Notes under the pieces: generated by a model
Told to the model about the DNA's origin: nothing
The model's database searches: none
Seen by the model: only the letters and a program-made list of their open reading frames with translations
Shown here: piece after piece, positions 55,568-64,000 of the stretch
Layout of the letters: every line of letters begins with the position of its first letter
Position numbering within the stretch: position 1 is the first letter of the stretch
Assembly: GCF_004123145.1 (NCBI RefSeq)
Contig: NZ_SDKC01000001.1
Coordinates: 2,761,501-2,825,500 of the forward strand
Origin: Blautia faecicola
GTDB lineage: Bacteria; Bacillota; Clostridia; Lachnospirales; Lachnospiraceae
Direction: 5' to 3'
DNA: 64,000 nucleotides
Position numbers and translations under genes: made by a program

Positions 55568-56893
55568 ATGGAACAAACTTACATGAAAGAAAAACCGATC
55601 CTGCCATTGCTTTTATCCATGGCGCTTCCCATGGTGCTCTCGATGATGGTGAACTCTCTGTACAACATTATCGACAGTTATTTCGTGGCAAAGATCAATG
55701 AAAATGCGATGACCGCGCTCTCTCTGGTCTTCCCGGTTCAGAATCTGATCACTGCCGTGGGTGTCGGCTTCGGCATCGGTATCAATGCGACAATTGCTTA
55801 TTTTCTGGGCGCGCAGAAACAGGAAAAAGCGGATACTAGTGCTACACTCGGCGTTGCCCGTTCGTTTCTCCACGGCGTGCTTTTGACCATCGGGACGATT
55901 GCCATTATGCCAACGTTTCTTTCCATGTTTACAAAAGATCAGGAAGTGCTCTCCATGGGAATTACCTACTCCCGGATCACATTTGGTTTCTCCATTATTA
56001 TTTCTCTGGGAATTGCTTATGAAAAGATTTTCCAGTCTGTAGGACGGATGAAGACCACGATGTTCTGTATGATGAGCGGCTGTATCCTGAACATTATCCT
56101 GGATCCGATCATGATCTTCGGACTCGGACCTGTTCCGCGGATGGGTATCCGGGGTGCTGCGTGGGCTACCGGTCTTGGACAGCTGCTTACTCTTGTAGCG
56201 TATCTGTTTTTCGCATGGATCCGTCCGCTGCCGGTAAAAATTTCTCTGAAAAACCTGAAATTCGACCGGGCACTTTTAAAGAAAATCTACGCCGTCGGAA
56301 TTCCGGCTACACTGAATATGGCACTGTCTTCCTTGCTGATTTCTTCCCTGAACGCGATCCTCGCTGCATACGGACAGATGTATGTGATGATCCTCGGCGT
56401 GTATTATAAATTGCAGACCTTCCTGTATCTTCCGGCAAACGGAATCATCCAGGGAATGCGTCCGCTGATCGGATACAATTACGGTGCCGGCGAGCAGAAA
56501 CGGGTACACAAACTTTACTCCTACACACTGTATCTGTCTGCCGGAATCATGCTTGCGGGAACTTTGCTCTGCATGATCATCCCGGGTACTTTACTTGGAC
56601 TCTTTACCACCACCCCGCAGACGATTGCAGCCGGAAGCACGGCACTTCGTATCATCAGTCTGGGATTTATCGTATCTTCGGTATCCATCACTTCCTGCGG
56701 GGCACTCGAAGGTCTGGGAAAAGGCGTACCGTCTCTGATGATTTCGCTCTGCCGTTATACGATCCTGATCCTTCCTCTGGCATTTCTTCTGAGCCGCATC
56801 GTTGGACCGACCGGAGTCTGGCATGCGTTCTGGATCTGTGAGGCAATCACTGCTGTGATCTCGTACACGGTCTACCGGAAAGCCAGTGTCTGA
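55568..56893 (+). CDS. MATE-family multidrug/metabolite exporter
   Basis: A 441-residue 12-helix MATE protein (LPLLLSMALPMVLSMMVNSLYNIIDSYFVAKI at the start; the second half begins near IPATLNMALSSLLISSLNAIL; LPANGIIQGMRPLIGYNYGA between). It exports cationic drugs or metabolites with Na+ or H+. The start at 55568 follows a perfect AAGGAGG; a longer frame runs through the leader terminator and is rejected. It is controlled by the promoter and leader described, and is terminated at 56918-56962. Confidence 0.92.
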   Translation: MEQTYMKEKPILPLLLSMALPMVLSMMVNSLYNIIDSYFVAKINENAMTALSLVFPVQNLITAVGVGFGIGINATIAYFLGAQKQEKADTSATLGVARSFLHGVLLTIGTIAIMPTFLSMFTKDQEVLSMGITYSRITFGFSIIISLGIAYEKIFQSVGRMKTTMFCMMSGCILNIILDPIMIFGLGPVPRMGIRGAAWATGLGQLLTLVAYLFFAWIRPLPVKISLKNLKFDRALLKKIYAVGIPATLNMALSSLLISSLNAILAAYGQMYVMILGVYYKLQTFLYLPANGIIQGMRPLIGYNYGAGEQKRVHKLYSYTLYLSAGIMLAGTLLCMIIPGTLLGLFTTTPQTIAAGSTALRIISLGFIVSSVSITSCGALEGLGKGVPSLMISLCRYTILILPLAFLLSRIVGPTGVWHAFWICEAITAVISYTVYRKASV

Positions 56894-56917
56894 TTGGTTT
56901 GAACAATAAATAATAAA

Positions 56918-56962
56918 AAGAACCCCGGCATCGGAAAATTTCTCCGTTGTCGGGGTTCTTTC
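56918..56962 (+). terminator. Terminator of the MATE gene
   Basis: AAAGAACCCCGGCA pairs with TGTCGGGGTTCTTT around a 17-base loop, with a T-rich 3' flank. Confidence 0.85.
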
Positions 56963-57105
56963 TGTCTTTCTCATTTTTCTTCGAAAAATGGCTACTTACT
57001 CATGTTTTTGGCGGGTCCCAAGTTCAGAAATCTTCCTGCAAGCAAGCTTGCGTCAGATTTCAGACCTTTTGACCCTGGTATCATATTAATACGCATACTA
57101 TATAC

Positions 57106-57927
57106 TTATAATGTCTCGTTCATACTTCCGGTACGATAGCCCATCAGATCCAGCGTTACATAAGTAAATCCGTATTCTTTCAGTGATTTCGCAATTTTCT
57201 CTCTATTTTCGTCTTCCATCAGTTTTCCAAACTCGGAAGGCTCGATCTCGATACGTGCCATCATGCCATGGATACGGACGCGTACCTGATGAAATCCCAT
57301 GTTCAGAAGCAGCTGCTCCGCTTTATCTACCATACCGAGTTTTTCTTCAGTGATGGTCTCTCCGTATACAAAACGGGAAGACAGACAGGCAAAGGACTGT
57401 TTCTCCCAGGTCGGCAGGTGCAGATAATGAGACAGCGCACGGATATCCGCTTTGCTCAGATCACAGTGGCGTAACGGGCTTTTGATTCCAAGTTCCGCTA
57501 CCGCCTGCAGTCCCGGACGGTAATCTCCATTGTCATCCAGGTTGGAGCCTTCCACGATGGCTTTCATGCCATTGTCGTCTGCGATCTTCTGAATTTTTTC
57601 AAACAGTTCTTTTTTACACAGATAGCAGCGGTTCTTCGGGTTCTGGGCAAATCCTTCGATGCTCAGTTCTTCGGATTCGCAGATCACATGTTTGATTTCT
57701 TCTTTTTCACAGAACGCAATCGCTTCTTTTAACTCTCTCTTCGGGAAAGAACAGGACTGGGCAGTCACCGCCATCACCTTATCTCCCAGTGTATCTTTTG
57801 CCACTTTTAATAAAAATGTGGAGTCCACACCACTGGAGAAAGCTACTGCAACAGATTCCAGACTTCTCAGATAATCCTGCAGCTTTTTCAGTTTTTCCAT
57901 CTGTTCTCTTGTAATCATTTCTTCCAT
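57106..57927 (-). CDS. larE: ATP-dependent sulfur transferase LarE
   Basis: A 273-residue PP-loop enzyme: SSGVDSTFL (31-39), NRCYLCKKELF (C101, C104), EGSNLDDNGDYRPG, and QSFACLSSRFVYGE (C181). LarE makes thiolated nicotinate-derived nickel-pincer cofactor for lactate racemase and related enzymes. The three cysteines may indicate the iron-sulfur type rather than the sacrificial-cysteine type. larA, larB and larC are not in the window. It lies 25 nt after tcdA on the same strand. Confidence 0.88.
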   Translation of the reverse strand: MEEMITREQMEKLKKLQDYLRSLESVAVAFSSGVDSTFLLKVAKDTLGDKVMAVTAQSCSFPKRELKEAIAFCEKEEIKHVICESEELSIEGFAQNPKNRCYLCKKELFEKIQKIADDNGMKAIVEGSNLDDNGDYRPGLQAVAELGIKSPLRHCDLSKADIRALSHYLHLPTWEKQSFACLSSRFVYGETITEEKLGMVDKAEQLLLNMGFHQVRVRIHGMMARIEIEPSEFGKLMEDENREKIAKSLKEYGFTYVTLDLMGYRTGSMNETL

Positions 57928-57952
57928 ATGCTGTTTCGTTTCCTTTCTTAAT

Positions 57953-58720
57953 CTATTTCGTTTTCTTTACAGTGGTCAGATCTTTTACAACCTCTCCGGC
58001 AATGATCAGTCCGGCTACTGACGGCACGTAAGCCACACTGCCGGGAATATCTCTTCGCTCCGTACACTTGTGTGCGGCTCCCGGCGGGCAGATACAGTGT
58101 GTTCTGCAGCTGATGGACATATCCTCGATCGGACGCTTCGGCAGTTCTTCGGAATATACCACCTTTAATTTTCTTACCCTTCTCTTTTTCAGCTCCCGAC
58201 GCATTACTTTCGCCAGAGGGCATACCTTTGTCTTGTAAATGTCGGCTACTTTGAACTGGCTGGCATCCAATTTATTGCCGGCGCCCATGCTGCTCATGAT
58301 CGGCACATTCTTTTCCTTACATTTCATAACCAGCTCGATTTTTGCGGTCACGGTATCTACCGCATCCACGACATAATCGTATTCCTCAAACGGGAATTCA
58401 TCCGCATTTTCCGGAAGAAAGAAACATTTATGGATACGCACATCCACGTTCGGATTAATCTCCAGCATCCTTTCTTTCATCACATCTACTTTATATTTTC
58501 CTACGGTTTTTCTCGTAGCGATGATCTGCCGGTTCAGGTTGGTCAGACATACCTTGTCGTCATCGATCAGATCAAAAGCTCCGACACCGCTTCGCACCAG
58601 TGCCTCACAGACATATCCGCCGACACCGCCGATACCAAAAACAGCCACCCTTGAATTCTTCAGCTTTTCCATCGCTTCTTCACCCAGCAGCAGCTGTGTT
58701 CTTGAAAACTGATTTAACAT
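57953..58720 (-). CDS. tcdA: tRNA threonylcarbamoyladenosine dehydratase TcdA
   Basis: A 255-residue E1-like ThiF-fold enzyme: N-terminal FSRTQLLLGEEAMEKL, nucleotide site VFGIGGVGGYV, ACADL-like NLNRQIIATRKTVGKYKVDVM, DAVDTVTAK, and SSMGAGNKLDAS. It converts t6A to cyclic ct6A at tRNA position 37. The CRTHC-x-C run in the C-terminal third is seen in clostridial forms. Its site is AGGGAGAAT. It is the first gene of the tcdA-larE pair. Confidence 0.88.
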   Translation of the reverse strand: MLNQFSRTQLLLGEEAMEKLKNSRVAVFGIGGVGGYVCEALVRSGVGAFDLIDDDKVCLTNLNRQIIATRKTVGKYKVDVMKERMLEINPNVDVRIHKCFFLPENADEFPFEEYDYVVDAVDTVTAKIELVMKCKEKNVPIMSSMGAGNKLDASQFKVADIYKTKVCPLAKVMRRELKKRRVRKLKVVYSEELPKRPIEDMSISCRTHCICPPGAAHKCTERRDIPGSVAYVPSVAGLIIAGEVVKDLTTVKKTK

Positions 58721-58971
58721 ATCATTCTCCCTGTTCTGATAATGTACTCTCGGAATCTTTATGATTGCATAAAATTATAACCGGGCAGTCATACTCCCGG
58801 TCATAAGGATATCCTGCTCAGCTGTCTGTTGTCTCGTTTTTTCAGTCTCTTCTGCAACTGAACCGGATATTGCTATCATATTATTAATTACATACTATGT
58901 CAATATGTTTTTTTGCACAGAACCATACTTCTCTTCTATGATTTCCATGCTTTCTTTTATCAAAAGCATTT
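58721..58971. other. Gap between tcdA and thrH
   Basis: About 250 bp of AT-rich intergenic DNA. It should hold the tcdA promoter and the thrH 3' end; no hairpin with a clear T-run and no open reading frame with a ribosome site was seen. Confidence 0.5.
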
Positions 58972-59577
58972 TTAGTCCGCCATTGCTTTCCGGATCGCGC
59001 CAAGCAGTTCGTCATACGTCTCATATGCCAAGATCTGCGGGTAATCTGCTTTGATCTTATCGGTGCTTCGGAACAGGAATCCCGCCTTGCTCGCCTGGAT
59101 CATCCCCAGGTCATTATAGGAATCTCCGCTGGCGATCGTATCATATCCGATGGACTGTAACGCTTTTACGGTGGTCAGTTTTGTCTGTTCCACACGCATC
59201 TTATATCCGATGATCTCTCCGTTTTCAGCGACTTCCAGACTATTGCAGAACAACGTCGGGCGTCCCAGTTTTTCCATCAGCGGGCTGGCAAATTCTGCAA
59301 AGGTATCGCTGATCAGGATCACCTGGCTGAAGCTTCTCAGTTCATCTAAAAATTCTTTTGCTCCCGGAAGCGGCTGGATCTTTTCGATCGTCTCCTGGAT
59401 CTCTTTGAGTCCCAGTCCGTGTTCTTTCAGCACTCCCAGTCTCCATTTCATCAGTTTATCATAATCCGGCTCGTCTCTGGTCGTTTTCTTCAACTCCGGG
59501 ATCCCACTTTCCTCGGCAAATGCCACCCAGATTTCAGGAACCAGTACCCCTTCTACATCCAGACATGTAATATACAT
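58972..59577 (-). CDS. thrH: Phosphoserine phosphatase/homoserine phosphotransferase ThrH
   Basis: A 201-residue HAD enzyme with the ThrH-type opening CLDVEGVLVPEIWVAFAE (nucleophile D7), ISDTFAEFA, a lysine in KLTTVK, and the motif IV GDSYNDLGMI. It dephosphorylates phosphoserine and can transfer its phosphate to homoserine. The site is AAAGGAGGAG. It is probably monocistronic. Confidence 0.87.
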   Translation of the reverse strand: MYITCLDVEGVLVPEIWVAFAEESGIPELKKTTRDEPDYDKLMKWRLGVLKEHGLGLKEIQETIEKIQPLPGAKEFLDELRSFSQVILISDTFAEFASPLMEKLGRPTLFCNSLEVAENGEIIGYKMRVEQTKLTTVKALQSIGYDTIASGDSYNDLGMIQASKAGFLFRSTDKIKADYPQILAYETYDELLGAIRKAMAD

Positions 59578-59658
59578 AACGTTACTCCTCCTTTAGCACT
59601 TTTTCACTTTAACACGTTGCATTTATCTTATCACATAATGATCGGTTTTTCTACCCTG

Positions 59659-61740
59659 TCAGTGATTCTTTTCTGATTTTAATCCGCCGATCAGATGACT
59701 GTTTTTCAGTGTCTCTTCCAGACTGGTCAGTTCAAATCCCGATATTTTTCCATCTTTTTCACTTTTCGCCTCTGTCACCCGCTGCACCTCCTCCTGAATG
59801 TCGCAGAGACATTCGAGTAACAGCGGCTGAAATGCACCACATTCCCCTGTCAGGATCATCTGCATCGCCTTTTCATGCGAATATGCCTCTTTGTAAACTC
59901 TTTTGCTGGTCAGGGCATCGTATACATCCACGATTGAAACCACCTGCGCTGCAATCGGAATTTCTTCCCCTTTCAGACCGTCCGGGTAGCCGCCTCCGTC
60001 GTACCGCTCGTGATGCCAGCGGCAGATCTCATACGCGATCTGTACCAGACGTTCTTCTTTATAGATCTCCAGCCGTTCCAGCATGGACGCCCCTATCATC
60101 GTATGCATCTTCATCAGTTCAAATTCCTCCGGCGTCAGTCTTCCCGGTTTGTTCAGAATTTCTTCATTGATTCCGATCTTTCCGATATCATGAAGGGCGG
60201 AGGCTACCGTGATCAGATACTGATCCTCCCAGGTCAGATGGTATTTGTCCGTTTTCTGCACCAGCCGTTCCAGAAGCATACCGGTCAGCTTGTTGATATG
60301 TTCCACATGCAGTCCGCTTTCTCCATTTCGGAACTCTACGATCTGGCTCAGAATGCTTACCATGATCCGGTTGTTTTTCTCCTTCTCATAAACCTGATCC
60401 GTTACCAGTGTGATCAGTCTTCTTTGTTTTGCATACAGTTTGATCGTATTGAATACTCTCTGATAAACAACCTTTGCATCGAATGGCCGGCTGATATAAT
60501 CCGATACTCCCATTTCGTAAGCCCGTCGTATACTCTTTTCGGAGTCTTCACTGGAAATCATGATAACCGGAACATCTTCGATCCAGTGATTTTTGTTCAT
60601 ATCATGCAAAACCTGAAATCCATTCATTCCAGGCATTACAATATCCAGAAGAATCAACGATATCTCAGTTCCATACTTTTGCAAAAGCCGCAGACAGTCT
60701 TCTCCGTTTTCTGCTTCAATGATCTGATAATCTTCTTCCAGAATCGACGCAAGGATCTCACGGTTCATCTCAGAATCATCTACGATCAGGATCAGCTGCT
60801 TTGCCCGCTTTGTCTCTTCTTCCAGATGAATCGTTCCATCCGCATCAATTGATTTTCTTTCAGTCACCACCATATTTTTCTGAATTTTCGCCTGGTACAT
60901 CAGCCGGTCTGCTTTTCGTACTGCCTCTTCCATAACTTCCTGCCGTACTGTCACACCTCCGATACTGACGGAAAGACGCATTCTGGAAAATCCGGGAATA
61001 TCCGCATCCCTGATCTGCTTCTGAATATATTCCAGTTTTTTCAGAAAAACTTCTTCGGAAACATCCGGCATAACCAGAAGAAATTCATCCCCTCCATAGC
61101 GTACCAGACTGTCTGTTTTCCGTATGGACTGACGGATTGCTTTCACCACTGTCTGTAGTACCACATCTCCTGCTCCATGTCCATATGTATCATTCCAAAG
61201 TTTAAAATCATCCAGATCTATAACTGCCACACCGGCAGAAGTTTCTTTTTCTTTCAGTCGTTCCTCATAATATCTTCGATTGTAAGAGCCTGTCAGAGCA
61301 TCACTGTAAAGATCCTGGTTATATCCGTCCAGTTTTCGAACCAGTTTTTCACATCCCTCTGCGTCCAGAAGGAATTCTTCGTTCAGTTTTTTCACCAGTT
61401 CCATTACATATGCTTTTCCATCTATTTCCATATAGCAGGCAGTTACCTGATAAATATCTTCTCCCGCGAACTCCAGTTTGGTCCCCTGGTTCTTTTCCCT
61501 GAGTACTCTTGCAGATATACAGTTCTTACATTGCCTGTTCTTCTTCCAGAATGAATAGCAGGCCACTTTCTCAGGATCAATTTCTTCCTCCCTGCCCGCT
61601 TCCATCATTTGGATCGTTTCTTCTTCGATGAGCCGCACCACGTCAAAAATCCTGCGATACTCTTCCATCTCCTCTTCCACCTGCTCCATCGTCATGGTTT
61701 TCTTTTGCTCTGTTCTAGTTTTCTTTTGCTCTGTCATCAT
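59659..61740 (-). CDS. GGDEF-REC-HD-GYP cyclic-di-GMP protein with Cys-containing sensor
   Basis: A 693-residue cytoplasmic multidomain protein. It opens with a PAS-like sensor with a cysteine cluster (VACYSFWKKNRQCKNCISAR, ~60-80). A GGDEF domain follows with intact RYGGDEF and an RxxD inhibitory site (RKTD) five residues before it, then a receiver domain (LILLDIVMPGMNG). The C-terminal HD-GYP phosphodiesterase has SALHDIGKIG, HHERYDGGGYPDG and DVYDALTSKR. It can in principle make and degrade c-di-GMP in one chain under phospho-control. The stop of the SulP gene lies 10 nt upstream. Confidence 0.9.
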   Translation of the reverse strand: MMTEQKKTRTEQKKTMTMEQVEEEMEEYRRIFDVVRLIEEETIQMMEAGREEEIDPEKVACYSFWKKNRQCKNCISARVLREKNQGTKLEFAGEDIYQVTACYMEIDGKAYVMELVKKLNEEFLLDAEGCEKLVRKLDGYNQDLYSDALTGSYNRRYYEERLKEKETSAGVAVIDLDDFKLWNDTYGHGAGDVVLQTVVKAIRQSIRKTDSLVRYGGDEFLLVMPDVSEEVFLKKLEYIQKQIRDADIPGFSRMRLSVSIGGVTVRQEVMEEAVRKADRLMYQAKIQKNMVVTERKSIDADGTIHLEEETKRAKQLILIVDDSEMNREILASILEEDYQIIEAENGEDCLRLLQKYGTEISLILLDIVMPGMNGFQVLHDMNKNHWIEDVPVIMISSEDSEKSIRRAYEMGVSDYISRPFDAKVVYQRVFNTIKLYAKQRRLITLVTDQVYEKEKNNRIMVSILSQIVEFRNGESGLHVEHINKLTGMLLERLVQKTDKYHLTWEDQYLITVASALHDIGKIGINEEILNKPGRLTPEEFELMKMHTMIGASMLERLEIYKEERLVQIAYEICRWHHERYDGGGYPDGLKGEEIPIAAQVVSIVDVYDALTSKRVYKEAYSHEKAMQMILTGECGAFQPLLLECLCDIQEEVQRVTEAKSEKDGKISGFELTSLEETLKNSHLIGGLKSEKNH

Positions 61741-61750
61741 TTACTACCCT

Positions 61751-63901
61751 CTAATGTAACTGTTGTTCCTCTTTTTCTCTCTGCTCATCGCTGATCTTTT
61801 TGCGCAACTGAATTACAAGTTCATAAACTTCCGGTCTCTTTTCCTTCAGATGTTCATCCAACAGATGACGCCTCTCCCGGAAACGCTCCGCAAGTTCCGG
61901 ATGTTCTCTGGCAATACGGTCATGCACTTCCTGACGGTGTTTTTCCAGTCGAATTGCCAGGGTTTTTTCATCTTTTCCGGAAATATTGACAATTTCTTTG
62001 AGATGCTCTTCCAGATGTTCCAGCCACTCATCCTGATCAAGATCCTCCATATGAGACCATCGGCCGTGAAGCAGATATTCCACATCACCGGTTTTCTTCA
62101 ACTGTTCAATCTGACACCTGATCTGTCGTTCGATCTCCTCTTCTGCCTGACTTCCAAACGCCCAGACAAATTCCTGCACCCTGTTGTCGGCACGTTTTCT
62201 GGACGCACTGCGCTGTTCGTTATCCACACCGCCCTCTAAGGGATACGGACGGGTAATACCCATATCTTTCAAAGCAATATGTGTCGTTCTTCGCACACAG
62301 CCTTCCTGAATCAAACATCCAAGTCCCAGCTGACGCATCTGTTCATTCAATCCTGCAATATGTTCTGTGATATAAAAACGTATATTTTTTTCTTTCAGTG
62401 ACTCATATAAAAGTTTTAACCGATCTGCCGCTGTAATATCCATACTTCCGATTCCACTGGCATCCAAAATCACTGCTTTGGTATCTTCCCGCAGATTATC
62501 CTCAATGTCACTTTGCAATACCTGAATATTGGCAAAAAACAGATTGCTGCTGAACCGGTAGATCAACACCCCTTCAATCGCATGGATCTGATCGCTTTCT
62601 TTCAGATCCCGGAAATGCCGGTGTCCCGGCTGAATCCCAAGAAAGCCTCTGGAAGGCTTGGATGTCCGGATAATCATCTCTGAAAAAGAAAGGATGATTC
62701 CAATCAATACTCCGTTGATAGTCCCAAGCATCAGTACACCGAAAAATGCTCCAGCAAAGATCAGATATTCCGTGCGGCTCACCTTCCACAGCCGCACCGC
62801 CAGATCAAATTCTGTCGCTCCCAATAACGCTGAAATCACGATCGCTGTCAGCACCGGAATCGGAAGATACCCGATAAATCCGGTTCCGCAAAGCAACAGT
62901 ACGATCATCGACAGCCCAGCCACGATACCGGTCAGCTGAGTTTTCGCCTGATACTGCTCCCCCATCGCCGTTCTTGACACCGATCCGTTGATCGGGCAGC
63001 ATCCGGTAAACGATGCGATAAGATTTCCCATGGCAAATGCAAGAATCTCCTGATTGTCATTGATCCGGTAACGGTTTTTCTGTGCAAAGCTGTTCTCCGC
63101 GAGTAATGTTTCTGCCATGATGACAACTGCTACCGAAAGGCTGACCGTCACAGCTTCTTTTAACGGAACCGATCCAAAATCCGGAATACTCCATGCCGGA
63201 AGTCCCGGTTTCACTGCCGCGAGTGTCTGAATCCCCAGATCTTCCAGCTGAAATACCACCGTGCCAATTGCTCCCAGCGCCATCAGAAGCACTGCCATCG
63301 GAAATTTGGGAATGATCTTTTTGGATACCAGAAGGATCACCAGTGCACCGACGCCCAGAAGCAGCGATGGCAGATGAAAGACCGTCCGGCTCTCCCAGAT
63401 ATGTTCCAGCAGTTCCGGAAGTTCGCCGACGCCTGCTTTGCCGCCAAATAATTTCGGCACCTGCATCAGAATGATCGTGGTACAGATACCACTGATAAAT
63501 CCGCCCATCACCGGAGCCGAGATATAATTCACCAGTTTTCCTGCCCGGCACAGATAGAAGACCAGCAGCCAGACTGCCACAAAAAAGGTCAGCACCGGAA
63601 CCGCCGCAAGCGCTTCCCGCGATCCGCCCTCAATCCCCAGACTTACCAGTGCCGATCCCACCAGTGCCGCCGGAGCCGCATCCACCCCGAAGATAAACTG
63701 CGGTGAAGTGGAAAACAGCGCAAACAGTAAGATTGGAAATACCGAGCCATACAGTCCGTACACCGCCGGAAGCCCCGCGATCTGCGCGTATCCCATCGAT
63801 ATCGGGATCGACACCGCCATGATCACAAGCCCCGCCAGAAGATCTTTCGGCAGGTTTTTCCACTCATAAGGTCTTATGGTTTTGCACAAAGATACTTTCA
63901 T
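61751..63901 (-). CDS. SulP-family anion transporter with STAS domain and C-terminal extension
   Basis: A 716-residue transporter: about 12-14 helices (GYAQIAGLPAVYGLYGSVFP, NLIASFTGCCPINGSVSRTA), a cytoplasmic STAS domain (about 420-545, VILDASGIGSMDITAADRL), then a ~170-residue highly charged helical tail (EHLKEIVNISGKDEKTLAIRLEKHRQEVHDRIAR). Members carry sulfate, bicarbonate or dicarboxylates. The tail is unusual. The site is AAGGAGAT. It precedes the GGDEF-REC-HD-GYP gene, so the two may be linked functionally. Confidence 0.9.
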   Translation of the reverse strand: MKVSLCKTIRPYEWKNLPKDLLAGLVIMAVSIPISMGYAQIAGLPAVYGLYGSVFPILLFALFSTSPQFIFGVDAAPAALVGSALVSLGIEGGSREALAAVPVLTFFVAVWLLVFYLCRAGKLVNYISAPVMGGFISGICTTIILMQVPKLFGGKAGVGELPELLEHIWESRTVFHLPSLLLGVGALVILLVSKKIIPKFPMAVLLMALGAIGTVVFQLEDLGIQTLAAVKPGLPAWSIPDFGSVPLKEAVTVSLSVAVVIMAETLLAENSFAQKNRYRINDNQEILAFAMGNLIASFTGCCPINGSVSRTAMGEQYQAKTQLTGIVAGLSMIVLLLCGTGFIGYLPIPVLTAIVISALLGATEFDLAVRLWKVSRTEYLIFAGAFFGVLMLGTINGVLIGIILSFSEMIIRTSKPSRGFLGIQPGHRHFRDLKESDQIHAIEGVLIYRFSSNLFFANIQVLQSDIEDNLREDTKAVILDASGIGSMDITAADRLKLLYESLKEKNIRFYITEHIAGLNEQMRQLGLGCLIQEGCVRRTTHIALKDMGITRPYPLEGGVDNEQRSASRKRADNRVQEFVWAFGSQAEEEIERQIRCQIEQLKKTGDVEYLLHGRWSHMEDLDQDEWLEHLEEHLKEIVNISGKDEKTLAIRLEKHRQEVHDRIAREHPELAERFRERRHLLDEHLKEKRPEVYELVIQLRKKISDEQREKEEQQLH

Positions 63902-64000
63902 GGATTTCCATCTCCTTATTGCATTTCTTTTTTTACAGTATTCTTTTTATTATAACATACTTTTTTCTTTTCACCAGTAAACAATTGCAAAATGGAGCCT

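Noticed and set aside
1-64000. CRISPR arrays, tRNA or rRNA genes
   Set aside because: No regularly spaced repeats and no cloverleaf or rRNA segments were noticed when reading both strands; the repeats found are only the ones listed.

Overview
The window looks like a chromosomal segment of a gut Lachnospiraceae bacterium (Clostridia, in the Blautia/Mediterraneibacter/Dorea neighbourhood). The evidence is the strong GGAGG-type ribosome binding sites, moderate GC, the kinds of proteins present (Rpn-type nucleases, DUF4317-like, CmpB-like and tandem GGDEF proteins), many intrinsic terminators, and a gene set built on scavenging host glycans and peptides. No rRNA, tRNA or CRISPR array was seen. 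This placement is inferred from gene content; no species call is made.

Layout. 0-6.4 kb: endonuclease III, a small metallophosphoesterase, a solitary HsdM/HsdS pair with no HsdR, and two HAD phosphatases. 6.5-11.3 kb: a GntR regulator, isocitrate dehydrogenase and citrate synthase, which form a 2-oxoglutarate-making half TCA module, plus an M24 peptidase. 11.3-21 kb is the accessory region. It holds two paralogous four-cysteine mini-proteins, an Rpn-type nuclease, a duplicated immunity-like gene, a leucine-rich-repeat protein, membrane proteins and a broken Rhs/YD-repeat protein. The Rhs protein has an in-frame amber codon, and its N-terminus is fused to an internally deleted AAA-ATPase fragment. 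Several genes here share the same 3' coding tail and terminator hairpin.

21-30 kb: two clan-D alpha-galactosidases separated by a 164-bp fold-back element, a DUF4317-like protein, an AEC transporter, an AraC regulator, a TetR regulator and FucO (lactaldehyde/propanediol oxidoreductase). 30-34 kb: a GGDEF cyclase followed by an EAL phosphodiesterase. 34-44 kb: a GntR regulator, PepT, a complete oppBCDF-oppA peptide importer and an M42 aminopeptidase. 44-46.4 kb: a decayed PucR/iron-alcohol-dehydrogenase locus and a rhodanese-TtcA-type fusion.

46.5-53 kb: a sugar ABC importer (solute-binding protein and two permeases), a probable GH129 alpha-N-acetylgalactosaminidase and a divergent AraC regulator, together a plausible mucin O-glycan locus. 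53-64 kb: YczE-like and CmpB-like membrane proteins, a MATE exporter behind a structured leader with an internal terminator, LarE, TcdA, ThrH, a GGDEF-REC-HD-GYP protein and a SulP transporter.

How they fit together: the alpha-galactosidases, GH129, the sugar importer and FucO point to use of host or dietary galactosides and mucin sugars, with deoxy-sugar fermentation to 1,2-propanediol. The Opp importer, PepT, M24 and M42 enzymes point to peptide use. The citrate synthase-isocitrate dehydrogenase pair would supply 2-oxoglutarate for glutamate synthesis. The 11-21 kb region is the most unusual part and reads as an eroded polymorphic-toxin/immunity island.
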